Source: Vitellaria paradoxa (taxonomy: Eukaryota; Streptophyta; Magnoliopsida; Ericales; Sapotaceae). Taken from it: a stretch of 64,000 nt of DNA. Each line of letters begins with the position of its first letter. Position 1 is the first letter of the stretch. The translations under genes were made by a program, and so were the position numbers. The stretch lies in assembly GCA_019916065.1 (NCBI GenBank), contig CM034242.1:15438823-15502822 (forward strand), read 5' to 3'. Below, piece after piece: positions 11,345-23,937 of the stretch. Under the pieces are notes generated by a model. The model saw only the letters and a program-made list of their open reading frames with translations, had not been told where the DNA came from and made no database searches.

Positions 11345-12830
11345 CCTATTTGCACTTCATAACAAATTCTTGCACTCTACTTTATTTTTTTATTAAATAA
11401 AATTACACAATTATTCTTATTTATATAATTTTATTGTCATAAATATCCTTTTATAAAAATTCAATTCACATCAATTTGAAAAAAAAAAAAAAAGTGGAAT
11501 AGAAGAATTTGCTTATGGATTATAAATAGACCTACCAATATATAATTAACAAAGAATAATTAAAAGTTAAAAACTAAATACAAATAAAATAATCCTAAAA
11601 ATGACATATAAACCTCACCTACAATTATAAAGATGTTAACTGATCAATTTAAATAAATAAAATTCTAGACAACTAATTGTATAAAAAAAGTTGATTGACA
11701 ACTCAATTTTTAATTTTTTCAGGAACATAAATTCTCAATTTTAGTAGAGAATATTTTATTTTTACCCTCTTAATTTGACATATATTTAAGTTTATTATCT
11801 TTATTTAAAAGATACTTTAAATTTATTTTTTTTATTTTATTTTTATCACGTCGTTATAAATATTACAAATGGTACTTTAAACTCATTATTTTTATTTTGT
11901 TTTATGAATTTTAAAAGTTCATTCTACTCTTGCTCTATTTTTTCTTTACATAAAAATAAAAAAACATAATTACCCATTTGGTATATTCAAAACATATTTA
12001 CATAATTATTTTAATTTTGCATAGTAAACTATAGTTAATTAAATATTTCTTATTTTCAATTCTATTTTTATTTTTATTTCTATTTTTATTCTTTATGATT
12101 ACTCATTGTAATTCTTTATATGGTATCATCGTATTTTTTATTTTTGTTTTGAAAAACAATTAAGAGTAATTAATAAATTTTAAAACAAATATAAACTCAC
12201 TATTCATTCAACTTTATTTTTTTATAAATTTAAATTAAAAATAATATTAATATAAAATTTAAAAATAATTTATTTGACAATTAATTCATTTTGTTTTTAA
12301 TAATAAATAGATTTTAAAAATTGACATTAATATGCTATATTACATGTCAAATTATTATTATTTAAGATATAAATTATTTAAATAGTATTCTAAAAATATT
12401 ATTGCAATTGTCATACTTCTTTAACTAAGGAAAGGACACATAACAACTTCTTATGATTTTTTCATCTTTTAATTAATAAATTATTATAGTAATAAAAATT
12501 TCTTTTTCAATTTAATTTTAAATTATTTACATATTTATTTTAAATTTTTTAATAAATAAATATTAAAATAAGAATTATTTTATTTATTTTTATTTTTTAT
12601 TTTAATTGTACTTTATAAATTATATATGAATAGATTTATTTGCATTTTACAAATATATTCTTATATCCACTTTTAATTTTTTAAATTGATATGAATTGAA
12701 ATTTTTGTAGAATGGTATTTATGACATCAAAATTATAAAATATATTTTATTAAAAAAATAAAAATAATTATCTAATTTTATTTAGTAAAAAATAAAGTAA
12801 AGTGTAAAAATTTATTTATGAAGTACTAAC
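11345..12830. repeat. Long inverted repeat, about 1.5 kb element-like unit
   Basis: Arms at about 11345-11515 and 12640-12830 are diverged reverse complements (gcacttcataa, ctactttattttttta and aattcaattcacatcaattt on the left, with their complements on the right). The core between them is extremely AT-rich and codes for nothing. The structure fits a terminal-inverted-repeat or foldback transposon, but its ends are too decayed for a target-site duplication to be called. Confidence 0.55.
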
Positions 12831-12949
12831 ATTATCCAAAAAAAAAAATATATTAACTTTTCTCTGTCAAATTTCTAAATAAAAAAATTGATTATAATTT
12901 CCGTTGTCTCTTAATTAATATTTGTTTCCTTTTCTTCTCCCTTCTTAAC

Positions 12950-13096
12950 TCGCAAAGCGGACCGGCTTTCCTGTCGGTGGAAGTGTTTTGTAATCTTCCA
13001 TATTATCGTTCGCTCGGTGCCCCAAACTCGGAACCCTAACCCTAGTTTTAAGATCTTATCGTACTCTCAACTGTATCAATCGCTCTACTGAAAACG
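12950..13096 (+). promoter_or_regulatory. UIEF-like gene leader exon with telo-box
   Basis: GC content rises sharply here compared with the AT-rich upstream DNA. A telo-box-like AACCCTAAC lies at 13032-13040, a motif typical of plant genes for RNA metabolism and translation. A consensus donor (AACG then GTAACA) ends the leader at 13096. The acceptor TTTTTTAG at 14111 abuts the ATG at 14112, so the intron lies wholly in the 5' leader. The transcription start is inferred and not directly visible. Confidence 0.6.
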
Positions 13097-14111
13097 GTAA
13101 CAATCTTTCTCTTCCTCTACATGTATACGGTGTGCGAGGTTTTTGCTATATTTCGTGAAACTTGTTGTGGTATTTTTTTCGTATGATTGTTTAAAAGATG
13201 TGGTATTAAAGCCAAAGCGGTTCTTCCTTTGGTTGCTGCTAAAATTGAGGATGGGTTGAAATAATTACAAGTTTGGGGTTTTGGGTGCTTCTATTTTGAT
13301 TTCTGAAAGCTCGGTTATAATAAAGTTAAGTATTTGTAGTTTGGATGTATTTTTTGTTCTATTAGTGTGAGATAATGCAAATTCTGTTGCTTGTAAGGGA
13401 TAGCTTGGGTATTGGCCCTTGAATTTTTGATAGGTCTATGAGGAGTACTTCTTCTTCTTCTTCTTCCTTTTTTTTTTTTTTAATTTTTTTAATAATGAGA
13501 ACGAGTAATGTTTCATGGTTAAAGTTATGGGATCCCGTTTTGAAGGCATTTTTATGTACAGAATATAGTACTTTGGTACTATTTTATATGATTAGAAAGT
13601 TTGTGCTTAATCCTTAATCGTAATGTTATCTGGACTCCTGTGTATGTTTAGGTTAAGGATTACAGTTTTCATTGGAACAAAATCTAGGTTGATGAAGCTT
13701 TGCATCCGTTTGTTTGCTCATTTTTTTTAAGGGAAATTCCTCTTTGTATGGGGGCCTCCTTTTTATTGTCCATTTTTCATGGATTCCGACATGTTGCTTA
13801 GTTCACAAACAGATGAAAAAAGTAGATTTGTGACCAAACTGTTTTATTTTCGAAGCAGATCTTGCTTTCCTGAAATTTTGACTTGGGATTGTTATTCTTT
13901 CTTCTTGCCCCATGTACACTGGGCTGGTCTTATTACTTTGCATATTAGAATTTCGAACTCCGTCCCAGTTGGTACTTGCAAAATATTTTTGGTCATGTAT
14001 TGCCCTTATGCATGTTACTAACTGGCATTGTGCTGTTGACTTAATTTGTTGCATATAACAACCATTATTATACGTTTTCCTTCACTTGACTGTGCGGTTT
14101 CCGTTTTTTAG

Positions 14112-17100
14112 ATGGCAGCTAAACCACTAACGAGTGAGGCGATAGCTCTTACTGAGAAAAAAATGGACATGACATTAGGTGCGTATGTCAAATGCTCTCA
14201 CTTTCTGTTTGATATTGTGTGTGGTTTATTAATAACTAAAACTTGCGTTGCTGTTATTTTTTTGCAGATGATATCATCAAAATGTCCAAAAATAATACAA
14301 CTAAGGCTAAGGATCAGAGAGTTTCAGTAAGAATTTTTCCTTTGGAACTGCTACTTATTTGGTTATTAACTGTGCTTTACCAGCATTTATGTTATCAAAA
14401 TACATTTATGCTATTACTAACTGTCCTTATTTTAATCCTCAACAGAATAGAAGCCAAAAATATCCGATCCATGCTGCCCAAGAGAAGTCCACAAGGGTTC
14501 GGATGTTTATGGACTCAAGATCCTCTCTCCGGCAGGTAGGCTTCTAAAGTGCAATATGTCAAATTATTTTTGTTACAAGTTTGGATATGAAACTGTATTG
14601 CAAATAAATACCAGCTTTCATTTCAGTTTTTCTTGGTTTTATTGATTTTTCTTTTCCTTTATGTGGGGGACTCTTGCTCAAAGAAGGTCAAGTTTCCAGG
14701 GAAACCAATTTCCTTTGGGAACTGAGGCTGCAAGAAAGGCTGCAGTTGCTCCAGTTCGCAACCGAGCCTTTAAACGAAGCAGGGCACTTAATGTGAATAA
14801 ACTGAGGTAATTTATTGAGTTAATTGTTCTCCCCCCTCCCCCCCCCCCCCGGGGGGGCTATGAAGCATCAATGATAACAGCATCTCCAACAACTTCTCTA
14901 AACATATTCTCTAAAATATGTTAAAAAATACTACTTCCTTGTTTTATAGCTTCCCTATTCAATTGACTCTTCAACAGCTTCCCTAAACCAGTTCTTACTA
15001 AATTATTCATTTTTAAATCTTTCTTTATTGTTTTTATTTTCAAAAACTTTACTTTCCAATGACTTTATTTAAATAAAAAGTGAAAAAAATATTAAAAAAA
15101 TATTTTAGAAAAGTTAAAGTCATCCTTAAATGTAAGGATTCATTTTGGTTGATCCCAACCTAGGGAAGCAGATCGGGAATCTGCTGGAGGTCAAAAAAAA
15201 GACAATTGCCTTCTCTATTATAAGGAGTTCTCTTGAATAAGGTAGCTGTTGGAGATGCCCTAAAATGTTAATAAAACTTTTGGAATAATTTTGGCTCAGT
15301 GATAGTGACTTTGATGATATTTAGCAGTTGACTAATATTGGCTCTATTTGTGCATATGTTTTGCAGGTAAACTGCGGCTCTTTCTCATTGTTGACAATTT
15401 TGCCATCTGGTTCTGGTTAATATTTATTAAGTTGCACGTTGTTGGTGATGGCTGTGAGTTGCAAGCTTCCAACCTGGGAGTTCTCCATTGCAAGTTCACA
15501 TTTTGCCATCGAAAACCATAAAAGCTGCTCCTATAAGCTTGATATTTGTGGTATGTGTTGTTTGGGTGATTGTGTCAAGCGGTGCACATGGCATTTTGAA
15601 TTTGTATGGGAACTATACTTCTTCATTGGCTGTTGAGGCAAACAACAATGCCTGAGGGAAAGGTTTCAATTTTAAGGTGGTGGGTACTAAGCATTTAGTC
15701 TAGTCTGTGGGAGTAGCATCACCTGTGATGGCTATGTCAACATTGTCCATTTAAGTGGTGGCTGTATGATAAACCATAAATCCCTTAATTTTGCGGCTGT
15801 TTACTGGGTAGTGGTCTGGTGATGTTTATTCATGCCAGCCTCGCGTGTTCCGTTCCTTATTTAAGTTTCTGGTTTGAAATAATTTTTTCACTGGATTGTA
15901 TATACTCAAGGAGGCATCTTTTTCTACTCAGTGAGTTTATTTGCTTTCTGCGTGTGAAGTTAGGTTGCACGTACATGACACGCAAGAAGTTAAGATGGTC
16001 TGTTTTTCCCTTCACTATGAACTTCACCAATCTAGCCTACAAACTTGTGCTGATGGTTTTTGATTTATGCTCTAACTGAGAAGTCATTTATATTGGAAAT
16101 AAGGCACGTCATCTGTTGTCATGTTATGCCAGTAATCCATGGATTGTTCTTTAAGAAATTATCCTGTCTTTTCTGGTAATTAATATTCTGATGCAGTATG
16201 CAGTTTAAAGATTTTGTTCATGTCAAAAACATACAATTGACCACCATCCGCTTTGAAGTGCCTTGATGTGGAGTTGGCACTAGACTTTTGGTTTTGCAAG
16301 TGGATTCTTTGGAAATACTAAACGAGTTCAAGCTCGTCAATTCTTGGTATCTATTAGTTTTTGTTCTTGAGATGATTCAAACTCTTCGATTCTTGGTATC
16401 TGATAGCTTTTGTTCTTGAGATGATCGAGGGAAAAACTCTTGTGGTCAGATGGAGGTCAAGACTAATAGATGCATAGCATTTGGACAGTTGAGTTAATGT
16501 AATGAATGTTTAGTTGCTGGAATTTGCAGCTGTGTTGTCTTGTGATTTTGTAGCTTTTGGGGGTCATGGCTGGTTTGGAAGTTGTTCAGAGGATTGGACT
16601 CTGTATTTTTGACTGCTAAGTTGGAAGTCACCGTATGATGTTTTTCTTTGGTTCTGCTTCTTCTTAACTTCAGATGGTATGTTCAATTAGAGGGAGCAAA
16701 ATTAAAGAACTGTCTGGCGAAGTCAATTTTCACTTAAATGTCCTGGAATGGTTTGTCGTATCTTCCTATTAGGCGGAGCATATCAATCGAATGTACAATG
16801 TGCTTACCTCATCCCAGTGAATTTACTTGTCATGATGGTTGTAACAACTTATCATTGCTTGCGCTTAGCCTACTCAGGGGGTGATCATTCCTCTTCTTGG
16901 GGTTTCACTTTCAAATTATTTCTCTGAATCCTTAAGTTATTGTTAGTCTCTCTGTATGCAGGTTTGGGGTTCCACCATTTCAGAAGGCGGCCCTGAAGGG
17001 GAGTTATATTGTGAAGGTATTATTCTTATTCTGCACCATTCAGCAGGTTATGGTTATGTATCAACCTATCGGTGACTTGGTGGTCTGTAGGTTAGTTAAG

Positions 17101-17575
17101 ATGGGGACTACCTTCAAATTCTCACCCACCTCAGAAGTCCTATCCCTGAGATTCATCAAAAAGAAAAGGGAGGAAGTGCTATTCCTGAGGAATGGCCTAG
17201 CTTGATATGATAATATTTGGGTTGAAATATATCTGAGATTTGAGTTCTAAGAAAGTATTGAACCTGGTGGAATATATTATCCTTTTGAGCTAGTTGCTGT
17301 TGTATGGTTAATATATCCTTGTGTGTTTGTGATATATATACATATATATATAACTAAAATTCACAGTTAGTTGTGTTTGCATGGAGCAGCCTCATCCACA
17401 GCAACAAGTGAATGCTGCAGCCTCTCAGAAGCCTCAAACACTAGACTCACTGTTTGCCAACATGAAGGAGCAGAGAATGAGGGCTTTGTCGCAGCAGAGC
17501 AATGGTGGAAGACGAAATGGAGGTGGTGGAGGTCGGGAAAGACAGCAGTGGGGAAGAGGCCGGTTTGGCAACTGA
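14112..17575 (+). CDS. UIEF1: UIEF1/2-like UAP56-interacting mRNA export factor
   Basis: Six coding exons: 14112-14178, 14268-14326, 14446-14535, about 14700-14806, 16962-17016 and about 17387-17575, all with GT donors and a reading frame that stays open to TGA at 17573, giving about 188 residues. Residues 17-30 (KMDMTLDDIIKMSK) are a UAP56-binding motif like that at the N-terminus of ALY/REF and UIF. The basic middle (AARKAAVAPVRNRAFKRSR) and Gly/Arg-rich tail (GGGGGRERQQWGRGRFGN) are RNA-binding in character. The tail segment LDSLFANMKEQRMR resembles a second UAP56 motif. From family knowledge, plant UIEFs link the helicase UAP56 to mRNA in the nucleus for export. Exon 4 is unclear: homologous-looking frame (LAQRRSSFQ) extends upstream to 14667, but the bases before it are GG, not AG. 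Intron 4 (2155 bp) holds a MITE. The 3' leader runs to about 17820. Confidence 0.85.
14878..15260. mobile_element. PIF/Harbinger-type MITE in UIEF-like intron 4
   Basis: The ends are CAGCATCTCCAACAACTT and, read on the minus strand, GGGCATCTCCAACAGCTACC. TAA flanks both sides (14875-14877 and 15261-15263), the usual Harbinger target duplication. The 383-bp interior is AT-rich and non-coding. It follows a homopolymer C then G run at about 14830-14857. Confidence 0.75.
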
Positions 17576-17822
17576 TTCCATCTGGTTGTGAACTGCTCGA
17601 TTGGCACCGTTAAATTGCATGCAAGATACTTTGTGCTTTTCTTCGCCCCGTTGAAAGTAGTTGGGGCATTGAAAGTGCAGCAGTGGACTGATCCTTTTTG
17701 TTTAATTTTTTGTGCTACCCTTCCTTCCATCCATCGCTCCCCCCGTGTAATTAATTGAATCTCCGAGAACATGGATGTAATTCTTGTGTGGATTGAGATT
17801 TGAATTGTTTTCATCATTTAGT

Positions 17823-18122
17823 CTTCTGTTTTTTCGGAAACATTTTACATTCATAATGAAGCCTTAGATTGCAAAATATTATGAATTTGTAATTCTAATT
17901 ATGTTATCAGGTCGATGTGACTTGTGATCGGTTCTGACTAGTTTTGGAGTGAGGTTGTGTAGAGTTGATTTGAAGATGATGCCACTTGCTTACCTTGATG
18001 TGTTAGTGGGAGCTTGTCAGCTTTTTGCACTATGAGCGAGTGTGTGTGGGTGTGTGTGTGTATTTTTTAATTTTTTGGTTAAAAGTTGTAGGGGCCAGGA
18101 GGGAAATGAGCTATTTAGTAAA
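17823..18122. other. Intergenic after the UIEF-like gene
   Basis: No gene is seen. A short GT microsatellite lies at about 18038-18061. The TTTAGTAAA at 18114-18122 is the left target-site duplication of the next element. Confidence 0.45.
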
Positions 18123-18958
18123 GGGTCAATTTTATCCACTTTTTTCAGGATTTGGGTAATTATATTTACTACTTATTGCATTTAAAAAATATATTTATTT
18201 TTTAGTTTAAAATGTTATTAATATTGATACTTTTTTAATAAAATTAATCGTTAAAATTTAAGACAAAGCAACTAAAATTTTATTTTTTTTTCGTTTTTTT
18301 TCCTCACATTTTTGTTAATTATTTTTTCAAAAATTCTTAAAAATTTTTTGTTTTTACTTATTTTTTGAGGGGTTTTCATGAAAAAAGTAATGAAAATGTG
18401 CGAGATTAAGGGATAAAATAAAAAAATATTTAAAATTTTGATTTTCTATTAAGTTTTAATAATGGCTTTTATCAAAGGGAGTGAATGTTAATAAAATTTC
18501 AAAATAAAAGAGACAAAATAAGGGAGATAGGTGCAATTTTTAAATGTCATACCTGGGGTAAGTATAATTATTTAAATGTTGAGTGAAAACAGGGTCAGTT
18601 GGACTATAAGACCAATTAGGTGATGGCCTAAGGCCCCCAGTAAGTTTAAGGCCCCAAATGTATGTACTATATATGTTGGAAAATATGGCATAAAATGATA
18701 AATGGGTGAATGAGAAATTGTATTTCAAAAGAACATCCTTGAATTGGAAAGAAAACAATAAGACTAAGTGAAAAGTAAGAAAACTCGTCCTAAATTAAAA
18801 ATGAGATAAAGAATTGAATGCTTTATATATAGTTACACTCTTTAAGAGCGGTAACTAACTACTAGAAGCATTATGCCTCACATGTTTGCGTAAGGGGTGC
18901 AAATCCAATGCCCAGATGAAGGCCTGATAAACTTTCGTCATGTGCAAGCACGTGACGT

Positions 18959-19343
18959 GAGGACACGAATGTCGAACTAGAAAGTGAGTCTTGCGAAGAG
19001 CTCAATTTTAGTCTTGTTTTTATTTTCCCAAGCAATTGCAAATGTAATTAGTAGAATTAAGTTTATTGAGGACACGAATGTCGAACTAGAAAGTGGGTCT
19101 CGCGAAGAGCCCAATTTTAGTCTTGTTTTTATTTTCTCAAGCAGTTGCAAATGTAATTAGCAGAATTAAGTCTATTGAAGACACGAATGTCGAACTAGAA
19201 AGTGGGTCTCGCGAAAAGCCCAATTTTAGTCTTGTTTTTATTTTCCCAAGCAATTGCATATGTAATTAGCAGAATTAAGTCTGCTAATTTTAAAATTTCC
19301 AAGCAATTACAATTGTAATTAGCGGAATTAAGTCTATTGTTAC
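18959..19343. repeat. 109-bp tandem repeat, about 3.5 copies
   Basis: The word gacacgaatgtcgaactag starts units at 18959, 19068 and 19177, a period of 109 bp, followed by a partial unit (aattagcggaattaagtct) to 19338. The copies are very similar, so the expansion is recent compared with the surrounding hAT remnant. The LTR element is inserted at the end of the array. Confidence 0.85.
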
Positions 19344-20087
19344 TGTCACGCCCCGGATTTTCATAACCGAATGCCCAGGGGTGACTTGGAATTTATTTGT
19401 TAGGTATAAAAATAAGATGATAATAACACGCTGTTACATCCCAGAGTTTTCCTCCAAATTGGGGTTGACCCGTAAGAAAAATTTAAGATAGTCAAAATCC
19501 TATGATTATCCCAAACAATATTTATAAGTCATTGGACTGAACCATTTGATGGGATTTCAACTACAGGGCACAAAATAAAGATAGAGAAAAATATTACAGA
19601 GCCATCTAAGTGTCCCAACCACGCGATTAACATTACATACCAAATAAAAGCAAATTAGGTCTATCCTTAATAATTACAATCATCCAACAATTATTACAGA
19701 CCAAAAATAAAGTCCTCCAGCTCTGTGCAGGAAAGAAGAAAAAAATAGATAACTCTTCTGATGGAATATTTAAGAGAAATTAATCTCTTTCCAGCTCATC
19801 TTCTGTATTCCTGTGCTTAATATCCTGAAAAAAATATTCCCACAAGGGGTGAGCTACTAAAGCCCAGTAATCAGAATCTCCTAGGTGCCTATATGCAGTG
19901 GTTGTAATACTACACTGTATTAAATGAATGTATTTAGGTGGCATACTATTTATGCAACAATTAATCAATAGATTTCAACTGAATAATGTAAATTATACTT
20001 ACAACGGCTCGATGAAACCGTCACCGTAACTACTATTTTACTTACATGTAAAATAGTTAAATACTGATGTGTATACCACAATGAAGT

Positions 20088-20150
20088 CTGTGTCGCAGTG
20101 GTAGGGATCTCAGATTTAGATCTTCAAGGTCTCGGGATCAAACCCCGTAG
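20088..20150 (+). repeat. tRNA-like (SINE-head) sequence
   Basis: A box-A-like TCGCAGTGGTAGG near 20095 is followed about 40 bases later by a box-B-like GGATCAAACCCC (20135-20146). No cloverleaf closes, so this is not a tRNA gene. An (AT)n run follows at 20166-20200, like a SINE tail. It may also be an internal feature of the LTR. Confidence 0.4.
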
Positions 20151-20162
20151 CGATACAGGTTT

Positions 20163-20204
<42 letters not shown>

Positions 20205-20927
20205 ATAAAATATTAATCGAGAGGAATTAAATATAATTAAATAATTCCAACACATCATTCATACATAACAAGAGAGGTTGCTGGTCACAGTAAAATTTTG
20301 TAAATGAGTTTAATCTAAATCCTCCTAAGATAATCATACTCCTATCCTCCTCTACCCCCAGCCTTGGGAACCAGTGACTTTACGGGCTTAGCATCCAATG
20401 CATACCGACGGTGTCACCTACCAAAAACCTAGCCGTCGCGACCGGCTACCTGACTGGACAGGTCAGAAAGGAGCATCTCCCAAATAAAATGCATGTTCCC
20501 ATCTTCATCTAAAAGGCCATTTCTACCCACCCATCACCCCATTGCCAAAAACAGCTTTAGCACCAAGTGCCTTAATTTCTTCTCACCCTTTTACATTCCA
20601 AGGGTACCTTGTATGGAAATCAGACATTTTTAATAACAACCGGCAATGTTCCCGGGCGATGAATCAAAAGTGAGATTATTTAGTCACATGCAATATATTT
20701 TTAAGCACTTTATCTATATCCATACTTTAATAGTAATTCTCAATAAATCAAAGATTTAATATAGTCATCAATATCATTATCACAAAGGTAGGCACTATAT
20801 GTAAATTAACAATTAGCAAGAAAAAAAAAATTTAGAATACAAATTAGTATTTTAGTTAATTGTTTTGACAAGTTTACCGTACCAAATTTGATAAGAATAA
20901 AATTATTTGTAATGGTATATTAATTAG

Positions 20928-21010
20928 GCCGAGGTTGGTAGCTTAGTGGGTGGGCGACCCTAATTGCGATTTAAAGTCGCAAGTTCGAACCTCATTGACT
21001 ACAAATCTCG
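20928..21010 (+). repeat. tRNA-like (SINE-head) sequence
   Basis: Box-A-like GGTAGCTTAGTGGGTGG at about 20937-20953 and box-B-like GTTCGAACCTC at 20983-20993 are spaced as in Pol III promoters. Acceptor arms do not pair, so it is a tRNA-derived repeat and not a gene. Confidence 0.45.
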
Positions 21011-23739
21011 GTTTTTGCTCCTTTTACCTTTTATTTTATTATTTTATGAAATATAAAGATAATAAATAGCTCTTGGACTTATATTTAATTTTTTAGCAAA
21101 ATCGATAAGTTTTATTTTATTCAAAAAAAAAATTTAAATAAATTTTCAATCATCATCTTATTTATAACCAAACCTTTATCATAGGTTTTTGGCTTCAAGA
21201 TATCCACAAATGTCCACAGAATTATCCCAATTTTTAGGAAGGTATTAAATGAATTTTATTAAATTCACTTAATCATAAAAATATAATTATATAACTTGCT
21301 AGATTGACAAAACAATGCCAAAAATAAATCAAATTCATTTAAGAAAGACCAAATGAGAAAAGAACAAGTCCATTGTTTCTTTTGGGCATTTTATCAAATA
21401 CTAGCATTTTAGTTTGAATAAGTCATCTAACTATCCATGATGAAACTGATTATCTAAGTCAATTATCATCAATATTAGAGTGTCAAATAATACCTAATAT
21501 CTAGTTTAAAATAATTTCATATCAATAGAAATTATTAACATGACAATAACTAACAGAAGGAAATTGGAAATTTAAATAATCTTTAAACATAATATTCTAA
21601 ACAAATCCAAACAAGCATCAATTAAAGCTAAGCAGAATAGCAGCTTGAAAGAAAATTTATATAAAATAGAGTAAAACTCCAATATCTATAAACTTTATGT
21701 CTGTAGAAACTAGACTTCAAGACCTACAACTTTCATGTTTTACACTTTTTAAAATTTTAAGGTCTAAAGGTACAAAAATAGCTTTGAATTCAGTTTGTCC
21801 AGAAAATACAGTTTTACACGTGCTCAGTATTTTGGGCATAACTTTTGACTCACAAATCGGATTGATGCAATTCTTTTTGGGTTGAAAAGAAAACTGAAAG
21901 GGCTACAACTTTTATGTTTTAACCAAAGCCTAATTCTACCGTTTTAGGGGTTAGAAGCATATAAGAAGTTACAAATAGAGAGTTGTCAGCATACTGAGTT
22001 ACTTTAGTCAAAATTTTGGCTTTCCTACCCCCAATATATGGGTATTTATTTTTATCACAATTAAGTTTCATACTTCAAACCAGAAAATGCATCAAATATA
22101 TTTTAGGAGATTCATCATCCTACCTCAATGAAGATATTAATGACCAAGTCTGAGAAGGAAAAATGAGTTAGCTTTGAACACCACCCAAATTGGAAAATTC
22201 CAAGCCTTTCTTCTTCCTCCAAGCAACACCAAATCTTCAGCCTCACTAATCAATAATTTATTATTATTTCTCTCTTATTTTCTTCTCTTGGAAGACACAC
22301 AATTTATAGGGAGTGTAGAGAAAATTATTAGTGGAGAAAAAATCAACTAAGGTAAGATCATGCCTATACAATTGGTAGCATGATCCAAGAATCATGCTTA
22401 CTTTTTGACTATCTAACCATATCATTAAAGAAAAGCATTGGGGAAGATGTATGGAGGTGGCATGATCCGGGAATCAAGCTAACTTTTTGACAAATTTAAA
22501 CAATCATGCTAGCTTTTTGACAATTTAACCAAATGCTTTAAATCATGCTAGCTTTCAAACAAAATGCTTTAAGTCTTGTTTGCTAAATAATTTGAAAAGG
22601 ATGCTTTAAGGTCATCAATGTGGGTCTTCTCTTTGTCCAATTAGTCAAATAATTTTGAAAGATGGTGAGAGTGTATGGAAGATGGAAATGAAGTTGTCGG
22701 GAAATAATTTAGAGCAACTATTCATGAGTCAATTCATTGAGTGATAAAGTGAGTTGAGGTGAGTCAAAGAAAAGGGTTGACCCATGGGTTAATGGTCTTG
22801 GTTTGAACCAAATAAGTAATTGGGCTAAGAAGTGTTTGGATAAAAATTTTAGAAATCTACATTAAACTCCCACATAGGGTGAAATTAAATCCGAAAATCT
22901 TTCCAACCAATTCCAAAAATTTTCAAATCCTCAATTTTCTAGATTTTTATTATAACAAGTATCACGACCACACTTAAGCAATTTAATTAAGAAAAAAAAT
23001 TCAGGTTATTACAGTTACAGATTTTGAATTTGAATTTTAAAACTGTAACATCAGTATTATTGTCAGATTAAATGGCATTTTTGAATTCTGTAATTACAAT
23101 AGATTAAATACAGATTTTGAATTTTATAACTACAGTGTTATAAAAAATTTAAATTGAATTTTAATTCAATAATTAAATTTTGATTCTGTAACATTAGCAT
23201 TATTATGCTGTTTAATTCCTCCACACATTACCTATAAAATAGAGACTCCCTACTGTTTTCAAAAGGCACCAGAAATTCTCGTCCTCTTGTTTTCTCTACA
23301 TTTGTGTATTTCAAAACAATGATAGTGTTCTATCTGTTCTTGTTCAAGTTTGTCGAAAGGGTTGAAGTGTTATGTTTATTTCATTGCTGCCAACCGTTGT
23401 ATTTTGGGAGACAAACGTTCAAAAAACCTCAAGCACATACGAAAAGGAACAAATCTGTTTTTAAAAAAACTGTGTCTGACACAGTCCTCGATATTTTACT
23501 GTTACAATCAGTTCTTTATTTTTTTTATTCATTCGTATGTACTGTTATAATTTTATTATAACAGTTTATTATAATTTATTTTTCTTGCTATTATAATGAT
23601 TATTATTATTATAACATATTACTATTAATAATAATTATTATTATAACAATTTATGTTTATAATAATTTATTCTTTTTACTGATGTCAATTTGAATATTTT
23701 TCTTTTATTTTTCTAACAATGTGTACATATAATACATAT

Positions 23740-23937
23740 ATACACATTCAATTACCCAAAAATTTTAGACAACATCGAGGGAAAGGAAATAAAAATCATA
23801 GTCAATCAAATTTAAGACTCATATCGATAATACTTGCTTATAATGAAAGTAGTTTTTCAAAATTAAAATTAATAAAATATTATTTAAGACGAATTATGTT
23901 ACAAGATAGATTAAATAAATTAACTATATTATTATAA
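23740..23937 (+). pseudogene. hAT transposase C-terminal remnant
   Basis: The frame reads NESSFSKLKLIKYYLRRIML then QDRLNKLTILL, the conserved C-terminal dimerisation region of plant hAT / zinc-finger MYM-type transposases (usual form ERSFSKLKLIKTYLRSTMSQ then ERLNGLA). Only this end survives. It sits about 110 bases inside the right terminus of the hAT element, in the expected place and orientation. Confidence 0.7.

Larger units (their letters stand above)
19344..23013 (-). mobile_element. Solo LTR (3.7 kb) of a Ty3/gypsy Del/Tekay-like element
   Basis: The element runs from TGTCACGCCCCGG to CAGGTTATTACA and is flanked by perfect 5-bp repeats GTTAC (19339-19343 and 23014-23018), so it has TG...CA ends and an LTR-type target duplication. 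Read on the minus strand it starts TGTAATAACC and ends GGGGCGTGACA, which fits long LTRs of the Del/Tekay group. No gag-pol frame is present, so it is a solo LTR or a non-coding LARD-type unit. Two tRNA-like stretches lie inside. Confidence 0.6.

Noticed and set aside
15364..16080. Possible extra exons in UIEF-like intron 4 (acceptor TTTTGCAG at 15360-15367)
   Set aside because: Using this acceptor gives an immediate stop (AG joined to GTAA); it could be an alternative 3' end but nothing supports it.
17371..17817. Extra frames overlapping the last UIEF-like exon on both strands
   Set aside because: Alternative-frame shadows; the frame ending RGRFGN at 17575 continues the spliced gene.
20088..20150. 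tRNA gene
   Set aside because: Box A/B-like words are present but the stems do not pair; treated as a tRNA-derived repeat.
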